From: Burkholderiales bacterium
GTDB taxonomy: Bacteria; Pseudomonadota; Gammaproteobacteria; Burkholderiales; SG8-39
DNA: 11,919 nt
NCBI GenBank assembly: GCA_020846575.1
Contig: JADLDQ010000327.1
Location: 1-11,919 of the forward strand
Reading direction: 5' to 3'
The position numbers and the translations under genes were made by a program. The notes below the pieces were generated by a model. That model did not search any database, was not told where the DNA came from, and saw only the letters and a list, made by a program, of their open reading frames with translations. Positions 6,520 to 11,919 of this stretch are shown here, in pieces; position 1 is the stretch's first letter; every line of letters begins with the position of its first letter.

Positions 6520-7011
6520 TCAGAGCACTTCGGCGCGTTCGATAACCACGTCGTCGAGCGGCACGTCGGAATGGAAGCCGCGCTTGCCGGTGCCGACCGA
6601 CTGGATGCGGTCCACCACGTCCTGCCCGGACACCACGCGCCCGAATACGCAGTAGCCCCAGCCCTGCGCGCTCGGCGCGGTGTGGTCGAGAAAGGCGTTG
6701 TCGCTGACGTTGATGAAGAACTGCGCGGTGGCCGAGTGCGGGTCGGAGGTCCGCGCCATGGCGACCGAGTAACGCGTGTTCCTCAACCCGTTGTCGGCTT
6801 CGTTGCGCACCGGCGCTCCCGTGGGTTTCTGCGTCATGCCGGGCTCGAACCCGCCGCCCTGGATCATGAAGCCGTCGATCACGCGGTGGAACACGGTGTT
6901 CGCGTAGTGGCCGCTCTGGACATACGCGATGAAATTGCGCACTGTCTCGGGCGCCTTCCCCGCTTCGAGTTCGAGGTCGATGACGCCGAGGCTGGTATGC
7001 AGTCTGATCAC
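6520..7011 (-). CDS. ppiB: Cytoplasmic cyclophilin-type peptidyl-prolyl isomerase (PpiB type)
   Basis: Cyclophilins catalyse cis-trans isomerisation of X-Pro bonds and help folding. The protein has 163 residues (E. coli PpiB: 164) and no signal peptide, so it should act in the cytoplasm. The catalytic stretch FHRVIDGFMIQGGG is at 41-54, followed by ARTSDPHSATAQFFIN (86-101) and WGYCVFGRVVSG. The GTG start (7011-7009) overlaps the stop of the upstream cyclophilin gene (GTGA), and an AAGGGGAAAGG-type ribosome site lies just before it within that gene. This start puts VIRLHTSLGVIDLELE at the N-terminus, as in the family; the frame stays open further upstream, but that part does not resemble cyclophilins. 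Confidence 0.93.
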   Translation of the reverse strand: MIRLHTSLGVIDLELEAGKAPETVRNFIAYVQSGHYANTVFHRVIDGFMIQGGGFEPGMTQKPTGAPVRNEADNGLRNTRYSVAMARTSDPHSATAQFFINVSDNAFLDHTAPSAQGWGYCVFGRVVSGQDVVDRIQSVGTGKRGFHSDVPLDDVVIERAEVL

Positions 7012-7589
7012 TTGCCTTTCCCCTTCGCAGGCTGGAGCACCGCCGCCGACTGGATGACGACCGGCTCCAGCGGCACGTCGCCATGGGGGCCGCGCGGCCC
7101 GGTGCGAACCTTCGCGATCTCGTTGACCACTTCCATCCCGCGCACCACCTGCCCGAACACCGCGTAGCCGTACCCTTGCGGCGTGGGCTCCTTGAAATTC
7201 AGGAAGGTGTTGCTTCTCAGGTTGATGAAGAACTGGGCGCTCGCCGAGTTCGGATCCGAGGTGCGCGCCATCGCGATCGATCCGGTGATGTTCGGAAGGC
7301 GGTTCGACGCTTCGTTCTGGATCGGCTCGCGCGTGGCCTTCTGCTTCATGTCCGGTTCGAACCCACCACCCTGTATCATGAAGCCGTCGATCACACGGTG
7401 GAACACCGTGCCGTCGTAGAACCCCGACTTCACATACTGCAGGAAGTTCGCCACCGTGCGGGGCGCCTTGTCCGGGTACAGCTCGATGAGGACGGCCCCG
7501 CGGCTGGTGCGCAGTTCCACCTGGGGGTTCTGGGCGAGCGCCGCGCCCGCAAGGCCCAGCGCCAACAGTCCTGCGAAGAGTTTGATCAT
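7008..7589 (-). CDS. ppiA: Exported cyclophilin-type peptidyl-prolyl isomerase (PpiA type)
   Basis: A 193-residue protein with a typical signal peptide (MIKLFAGLLALGLAGAALA, likely cleaved after residue 19), then a full cyclophilin domain: FHRVIDGFMIQGGG from residue 63, AMARTSDPNSASAQFFIN, and YGYAVFGQVVRG. It should assist folding of exported proteins in the periplasm. The C-terminal tail is basic (PAKGKGK). ATG 7589 is chosen for the signal peptide and a strong AGAGGTGG site just upstream; 36 further codons are open upstream but do not look like protein. The 97-base gap after the L,D-transpeptidase gene contains a perfect 12-base palindrome, GGCGCCGGCGCC (7662-7673). The domain is closely similar to that of the next gene. 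Confidence 0.93.
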   Translation of the reverse strand: MIKLFAGLLALGLAGAALAQNPQVELRTSRGAVLIELYPDKAPRTVANFLQYVKSGFYDGTVFHRVIDGFMIQGGGFEPDMKQKATREPIQNEASNRLPNITGSIAMARTSDPNSASAQFFINLRSNTFLNFKEPTPQGYGYAVFGQVVRGMEVVNEIAKVRTGPRGPHGDVPLEPVVIQSAAVLQPAKGKGK

Positions 7590-7686
7590 CTGCCACCTCT
7601 GGAGTCTGCAAGTCTTGTCGTCGTGCCCCTGTCGCGGCGGGCCGCAGCCAAGCGCGGGTAGGGCGCCGGCGCCGCCAGGGCGTCGT

Positions 7687-8889
7687 TCAGGCGGCACCTT
7701 CGTAGACGATGCGCCAGCGCCCGCCCTCGCGCAACCAGTACTGGCGCTTCTTCATCACATTGGCAAGGGCGCTGGAGCGGTAGTCCTGCTGGAACTCGAC
7801 CACCATCATGTTCTCGCTGCCCGGGTCGCGGAAAACGGACAGGTCCGAGACACCCACCTTGATCCAGGCCCTGGAGACGTTGACGCGCTGCTTGCTGCGC
7901 CGCCACTGCGCGAGATCTTCCTTCTTCGTGGCGAACCTGTGCGAATAGTGCGACAGGTAACGCTCGGTATCGCGACTCTCCCAATCCAACCTCCAGCGCT
8001 CGAACGCGTCGATGAACTCCTTCCTGTCCGAGCGCCATTCCTCGTCGGAGATCCAGTCGACGTTCTCGCTGATGATCACCGGCGTGAGTCCGACCTGAAA
8101 GTTCGGGGCGAGCGCCTCCAGGTCCGCGTTGGTCAGCACCACGCAGCCGTCGCTCGCGCGCGGCGGGCGGCTGTAGGTATCCGACGGCGTCCCGTGCAGC
8201 CAGATGCCGTACCCGTTTCGACCCATGCGCCGGTCCCACTCGTTCGGGTAGTTGATGGGGAACGCGCCGGCACCGTAGAGATCGAGCAGTTTCTGGCGCG
8301 GCAGGCTGGATACCACGTGGTAGACCCCGATGGGCGTCTTCTGATCGCCTTCGCGCGTCTTGACCGCGCCCGCCTTGCCGGAGCTCACGTAGTAATCGCC
8401 CGCCAGCCTGGGCAAGCCGCCGTCGTTGCGGTACAGATACAGGCGCGAGCGGCTGGTATCCACCACGATCGCGTATCGCGCCTCGGACGGCATCTGCAGC
8501 AAGTACTTGGGGATGCGGCCCTGCGGCGGGCGCTCGCGGGCCGCCCGCAGCCGCGCCGCGGCTTCGTCGCGCAGATCGGAGAGCCGCTGCACCGGAGCCC
8601 TGGCCCCCGCGCCGATCTTCTCCAGCGGGCGCACCCGGGCCATCAGGAGGTCTCCCCGGACGAGGTGCGCGAGGCGGAAGTTGGGCTGAGCGCGGATCAG
8701 GGAATCGATCTCGCCCAGCGTGGCGTCGAATTTCTTGCTCCCCATCTCGGCCACCGCTTTTTGCAGCATCACCTCGGCGGTCTCCTTCTGGGTGCGGCCC
8801 GGTGAGATACGGGCCGTGGAGGACCCCGGCCCCCCCAGGGTGAGCGCCGCAATGACGGCGAGGCCGAGTGCCAGTGGCGCGCGCCCCAT
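7687..8889 (-). CDS. Exported L,D-transpeptidase (YkuD) family protein with C-terminal NTF2-like module
   Basis: A 400-residue protein. Residues 1 to about 25 form a signal peptide. A helical region (about 34-90) resembles a degenerate TPR unit. The YkuD catalytic domain spans about 138-273, and residues 287-400 form a C-terminal NTF2/SnoaL-like module. The catalytic signature is HGTP (His232) followed by ASDGCVVLTN with Cys249 as the presumed nucleophile; the more common SHGC has Asp in place of His here. YkuD enzymes form or cleave meso-diaminopimelate cross-links in peptidoglycan, or attach or release lipoproteins, in the periplasm; which of these applies is not visible. ATG 8889 overlaps the preceding stop (TGATG), indicating coupling, and has an AAGGCAGG site upstream; ATG 8922 is an alternative. 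Confidence 0.85.
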   Translation of the reverse strand: MGRAPLALGLAVIAALTLGGPGSSTARISPGRTQKETAEVMLQKAVAEMGSKKFDATLGEIDSLIRAQPNFRLAHLVRGDLLMARVRPLEKIGAGARAPVQRLSDLRDEAAARLRAARERPPQGRIPKYLLQMPSEARYAIVVDTSRSRLYLYRNDGGLPRLAGDYYVSSGKAGAVKTREGDQKTPIGVYHVVSSLPRQKLLDLYGAGAFPINYPNEWDRRMGRNGYGIWLHGTPSDTYSRPPRASDGCVVLTNADLEALAPNFQVGLTPVIISENVDWISDEEWRSDRKEFIDAFERWRLDWESRDTERYLSHYSHRFATKKEDLAQWRRSKQRVNVSRAWIKVGVSDLSVFRDPGSENMMVVEFQQDYRSSALANVMKKRQYWLREGGRWRIVYEGAA

Positions 8890-10028
8890 CAAGGACCTGC
8901 CTTTTCCTGTTGAATGAGCCATATTCCGTCTCTGCGCGCCAGCACCAGGGTCTTGGTGTTGACGCTTTTCACGAGTTCGGAACGGTAGTTCTGGCGGAAG
9001 CTCACGCTCGCCGAGTTCTCGCCGCTGAAACTGACCTTGTACCTGTCCGCGGAAATCGCGATCTCCTTGGGTGCGAGAATCCGCTTGCGGCGACCCGCCT
9101 CCCAGTCGGCGCGCGACTCGCCTGCCTGGGGTTTGAAATCCTTCGCGTAGAACGCCAGGTAGGCATTCACGTCCCTCGATTCCCAGGCTCGCACCCACTC
9201 GTTCACCGTGCGCACCACCGCTTCGCTCTGCGTTTCGCCGGCATCGGATCCCCGGGCTTTCGGGGCGGGCTGGCCGGCGCGCGTGGCGGATTCCGGCGCC
9301 TTCGGAACCGCCGGCTCGGGCGCCCTCGCCTGTACCTTCGCGGCCGCCGTCGCCTCTGCCTTCGCGGCCGCCTTCGCATCGAGCGTGGCGCCCGCGCTTG
9401 CCTGCGCGGCGGCAGCGGGTTTCGCCGGCGCCTGTGCGAGCACGGCGGGGGCGGACCCGCTGCGCTCCTGCGCCCGCACCGGCGCCGCCTTTGCGGCTGC
9501 GCCACGAGGTCCCGCGGTCAGGTCGCGCAGCAAGGCGAGCTTGGTCTGCGCATTGGTGTTGGCGGAATCCAACTGCAGGGCCTTGTCGTAAGCCTGGCTG
9601 GCGAGCTTCGCGTAGACGTCGCCCAGGTTCTCGTAGGCGGTCGCGTACGAGGGGTGAGTACGGATCGACTGTTCCAGCGCCTGCCGCGCCCGCTCGTACT
9701 GTCCCTGCGCGGCAAAGAGCACCGCGAGGTTGTTGTAGGGTTCGGGTAGATCGGGGTAATCCTGCGTGAGCCGCGTGAACGCGTCGATCGCCTCGCTGGT
9801 CCTGTTCTGCTCGGCCAGGACCAGACCGCGCAGGAAGCGCCCCTGCGCATCCCCGGGCCTGCTGGCGAGATAGCGGTTGACGCGCTCCAGCGCCTGCGCG
9901 TGCTGGCCGGCGCGCAACAGCTTGCCGATGTCCTGGAGTTCGTCGGCGCTGGCCGTCGATACCAGGGCGAATACCGCAGTCAATCCCGAAAGCGCCAGCG
10001 CCGCGAAAAGCTTCGAGTAGCGTGCCAT
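8889..10028 (-). CDS. Exported TPR protein with Ala/Pro/Lys linker and C-terminal NTF2-like module
   Basis: A 379-residue protein with a signal peptide (likely cut after ASA, residue 28). Three to four TPR-like units follow at about 30-170; NNLAVLFAAQGQYERARQALEQ and YENLGDVYAKLASQAYDKAL are clear. A low-complexity linker very rich in Ala, Lys and Pro runs from about 176 to 265, and a C-terminal NTF2/SnoaL-like module from about 270 to 376. TPR units bind partner proteins. The C-terminal module is related to that of the adjacent L,D-transpeptidase (both have WESRD, then YL and F, and a late FxQxYRS). The pairing suggests, but does not prove, a joint role at the cell wall. First gene of the minus-strand operon; ATG 10028 is backed by the signal peptide. 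No specific function can be named. Confidence 0.85.
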   Translation of the reverse strand: MARYSKLFAALALSGLTAVFALVSTASADELQDIGKLLRAGQHAQALERVNRYLASRPGDAQGRFLRGLVLAEQNRTSEAIDAFTRLTQDYPDLPEPYNNLAVLFAAQGQYERARQALEQSIRTHPSYATAYENLGDVYAKLASQAYDKALQLDSANTNAQTKLALLRDLTAGPRGAAAKAAPVRAQERSGSAPAVLAQAPAKPAAAAQASAGATLDAKAAAKAEATAAAKVQARAPEPAVPKAPESATRAGQPAPKARGSDAGETQSEAVVRTVNEWVRAWESRDVNAYLAFYAKDFKPQAGESRADWEAGRRKRILAPKEIAISADRYKVSFSGENSASVSFRQNYRSELVKSVNTKTLVLARRDGIWLIQQEKAGP

Positions 10029-10055
10029 TGTGCTAGGATTCGCCGCGTTCCTACG

Positions 10056-10073
10056 TTCCCTGACTTCCCTGAC
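10056..10073 (-). repeat. 9-bp tandem duplication in the leader of the TPR gene
   Basis: TTCCCTGAC on the + strand is repeated head to tail (10056-10064 and 10065-10073), between the proposed promoter and the TPR gene start. It may be chance or a small duplication; no function is evident. Confidence 0.6.
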
Positions 10074-10085
10074 GGGGCTCGCCGG

Positions 10086-10115
10086 ATTCTAGCAACAAGT
10101 CGGCAAAGCCCACAA
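10086..10115 (-). promoter_or_regulatory. Candidate promoter of the minus-strand envelope operon
   Basis: Read on the minus strand, TTGTGG (10115-10110) and TAGAAT (10091-10086) are 18 bases apart. The -10 box is close to TATAAT; the -35 box is weaker. Transcription would begin near 10079, about 50 bases before the TPR gene. The region 10029-10263 between the divergent genes must also hold the cysS promoter, but I could not identify one with confidence. Confidence 0.4.
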
Positions 10116-10263
10116 TAAATCAAGAGTTTTTGCTGTATTCCTTCCGCACTTTCGCGGTTCCTTGCGCGCGACCTGGAAGGCGCCGGGAACCGCGGCCGCC
10201 CGCCAGACCCGCGCGCGCCGCGACGCAGGCTGCCATCTCCCACAGGACCGAGACCAGCCGGCC

Positions 10264-11661
10264 ATGCTGAAGATCTACAACTCGCTCACGCGCGCCAAGG
10301 AGAGCTTCGCTCCGCTCGCGCCCCCGCGAGTGGGGATGTACGTGTGCGGCATGACGGTCTACGACTACTGCCACGTCGGTCATGCGAGGGTGATGGTCGT
10401 GTTCGACGTGGTGCAGCGCTGGCTGCGCGCAAACGGCTACCAGCTCACCTACGTGCGCAACATCACCGATATCGACGACAAGATCATCCGGCGCGCGGCC
10501 GAAAACGGCGAGTCGGTCGGAGCGCTCACCGAACGCTTTATCCGTTACATGGATGAGGACGCGGCGGCCCTCGGCGTGGAAAAACCAGACTTCGAGCCGC
10601 GCGCCACTCGCTTCATCGAACCGATGCAGTCGCTGATCGGGCGGCTGGAAGCGAACGGGCTCGCATACCGCTCGGCGAACGGAGACGTGAACTTCGCGGT
10701 CCGGCGCTTCCCCGGCTACGGGAAGCTCTCGGGCAAGTCGCTGGAAGACCTGCGAGCCGGCGAACGCGTCGAGGTGGATGCGAGCAAGCAGGATCCGCTC
10801 GATTTCGTTCTCTGGAAGCGCGCCAAGGAGGGCGAGCCCTTCTGGCAGTCTCCCTGGGGCAGCGGCCGCCCGGGATGGCATATCGAATGCTCGGCGATGT
10901 CTTCGCAGCTCCTCGGCCAGCACTTCGACATCCACGGCGGCGGCCAGGACCTGCAGTTCCCGCACCACGAAAACGAGATCGCGCAGTCCGAGGGCGCGAT
11001 GGGACCCGGCTGCGCCCGGTTCGTGAATCTCTGGATGCACAACGGCTTCGTTCGCATCGACGACGAGAAGATGTCGAAATCCCTGGGCAACTTCTTCACC
11101 GTGCGCGAGGTGCTCGGCCGCTACGACCCAGAGGTGCTGCGATTCTTCATCATCCGCGCCCACTACCGCAGCCCGGTGAACTATTCCGAGCGCAACCTGG
11201 AAGAGGCACGCCAGGGACTCACCCGGCTGTACACCGCGCTCAGGGGCCACGCCCCGGATGCCGCCGCGCCCGACTGGGATGAACCGCACGCCTCGCGCTT
11301 CCGCGACGCGATGGACGACGACTTCAATACCCCGGAAGCGATCGCCGTCCTGTTCGACCTGGCCACCGAGACGAATCGCACCCGCTCGCCGCAGCTCGCA
11401 TCCCGGCTGCGTGCGCTCGCACGCCTGCTCGGGCTGCTCCAGCGCGACAGCGATGCCTTCCTGCAAGGCGCGCCCAGTGCGCAGCCGGCGCTGTCCGAGG
11501 CGGCGCTGTCCGAAGCGGATATCTCCGGCCTGATCGCCGAGCGCCTCGCGGCTCGCAAGGCGCGGGACTTCGCACGCGCGGATGCGATTCGCGCCGAGCT
11601 CGCCCGCCAGGGCATCGTGCTCGAGGACGGCCCGCAGGGCACGACTTGGCGCCGCACCTGA
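10264..11661 (+). CDS. cysS: Cysteinyl-tRNA synthetase
   Basis: A class I aminoacyl-tRNA synthetase that charges tRNA-Cys in the cytoplasm. From ATG 10264 it has 465 residues (E. coli: 461). The HIGH-type motif is HVGH at 37-40 and KMSKS is at 269-273. The zinc ligands that give cysteine specificity are all present at the E. coli positions: Cys28 (CGMTVYD), Cys209 (HIECSAM), His234 and Glu238 (FPHHENE). The C-terminal helical part ends GTTWRRT. The frame is open upstream to TTG 10162, but that extension is Arg/Ala-rich and unlike the family; ATG 10264 begins MLKIYNSLTRAKE, the usual start. It is transcribed away from the envelope operon and is apparently monocistronic. Confidence 0.97.
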   Translation: MLKIYNSLTRAKESFAPLAPPRVGMYVCGMTVYDYCHVGHARVMVVFDVVQRWLRANGYQLTYVRNITDIDDKIIRRAAENGESVGALTERFIRYMDEDAAALGVEKPDFEPRATRFIEPMQSLIGRLEANGLAYRSANGDVNFAVRRFPGYGKLSGKSLEDLRAGERVEVDASKQDPLDFVLWKRAKEGEPFWQSPWGSGRPGWHIECSAMSSQLLGQHFDIHGGGQDLQFPHHENEIAQSEGAMGPGCARFVNLWMHNGFVRIDDEKMSKSLGNFFTVREVLGRYDPEVLRFFIIRAHYRSPVNYSERNLEEARQGLTRLYTALRGHAPDAAAPDWDEPHASRFRDAMDDDFNTPEAIAVLFDLATETNRTRSPQLASRLRALARLLGLLQRDSDAFLQGAPSAQPALSEAALSEADISGLIAERLAARKARDFARADAIRAELARQGIVLEDGPQGTTWRRT

Positions 11662-11730
11662 GTCGCAGCGTGCGCCGGCGCTCCAGGGAGCCGGGCGCGC
11701 GTGTCCGGCGACGCAGCGCTCGCCTTTACA

Positions 11731-11779
11731 GCGTGAGCGACGAGCGTGAGCGACGAGCGTGAGCGACGAGCGTGAGCGA
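11731..11779 (+). repeat. 13-bp tandem repeat downstream of cysS
   Basis: GCGTGAGCGACGA occurs three times in a row without change (11731-11743, 11744-11756, 11757-11769), plus a partial fourth copy (11770-11779). A 13-base period would break any reading frame, so the repeat is noncoding. Copy number is likely to vary between relatives. Confidence 0.9.
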
Positions 11780-11829
11780 ACGCGAGGTCCCGCCGCGAGC
11801 CGCGTCGCCCGGCGGCCCCATGCGTCCGA

Positions 11830-11849
11830 GGACGGCATGCCTGCCGTCC
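11830..11849 (+). other. Perfect 8-bp hairpin downstream of cysS
   Basis: GGACGGCA (11830-11837) pairs exactly with TGCCGTCC (11842-11849) over a four-base loop TGCC. There is no T-run after it, so it is not a classic terminator; it could protect an RNA 3' end or be part of a factor-dependent termination region. The rest of 11662-11890 shows no gene. Confidence 0.55.
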
Positions 11850-11890
11850 CGGGTGGGTCCGATTGCCATAGAATCCCGGCGACTGACAGC

Positions 11891-11915
11891 CCCGGCCTGT
11901 GCCGGGTATTTTTTT
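11891..11915 (+). terminator. Intrinsic terminator near the right edge
   Basis: CCCGGC (11891-11896) and GCCGGG (11901-11906) form a 6-bp stem with loop CTGT, followed by TA and seven T (11909-11915). It is on the + strand, about 230 bases after cysS. It may end cysS transcripts or act in the leader of a gene beyond the window. Confidence 0.8.
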
Positions 11916-11919
11916 GCGA

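Noticed and set aside
5936..7084. A minus-strand open frame that looks like a cyclophilin fused to an LpxH-like tail
   Set aside because: It is a chance open frame shifted relative to the real ppiB and lpxH frames; metal and catalytic residues are intact only in the separate frames.
7456..8805. A long + strand open frame opposite the L,D-transpeptidase and ppiA
   Set aside because: The minus strand carries signal peptides, catalytic motifs and coupled starts; the + frame has none and no ribosome site.
11731..11779. CRISPR array
   Set aside because: The units are 13 bases and directly adjacent with no spacers; no cas gene is near.
10120..11838. A long minus-strand open frame opposite cysS
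   Set aside because: cysS has all its catalytic and zinc residues on the + strand; the opposite frame has no family features and runs through the 13-bp tandem repeat.

Overview
The window is about 12 kb of very GC-rich bacterial chromosome. It carries only core metabolism and cell-envelope genes; I see no phage, transposon, CRISPR or other mobile signature. The order accD-folC-dedD-cvpA-purF-metZ, together with the protein sequences, points to a proteobacterium, most likely a betaproteobacterium (inference from gene order and protein likeness; no search was run).

Layout. Bases 1-4188 (+ strand) hold the end of accD, then folC, a DedD-like SPOR protein, cvpA and purF, closely spaced or overlapping and probably one operon. 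Bases 4189-4513 are intergenic and hold the most informative regulatory region: two copies of a 19-base repeat, a good sigma-70-type promoter, a SAM-II-like riboswitch aptamer and an intrinsic terminator ending 15 bases before the start chosen for metZ (4514-5683, +). metZ therefore looks like its own transcription unit, controlled by S-adenosylmethionine.

Bases 5718-10028 hold five genes on the minus strand, read right to left: a TPR protein with a C-terminal NTF2-like module, an exported L,D-transpeptidase-family protein with a related C-terminal module, an exported cyclophilin (PpiA type), a cytoplasmic cyclophilin (PpiB type) and lpxH. Two of the junctions overlap by stop/start, so this is probably an envelope-biogenesis operon read from a promoter near 10086-10115. 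The divergent cysS (10264-11661, +) follows. The window ends in a noncoding stretch with a 13-bp tandem repeat, a perfect hairpin and a strong intrinsic terminator.

Two genes, folC and lpxH, have no ATG, GTG or TTG at the place where the conserved protein begins. In each case a good Shine-Dalgarno sequence points to a rare start codon (CTG for folC, ATC for lpxH). Their starts are given on that basis. Automatic annotation would probably truncate both, and the lpxH truncation would lose metal-binding residues.
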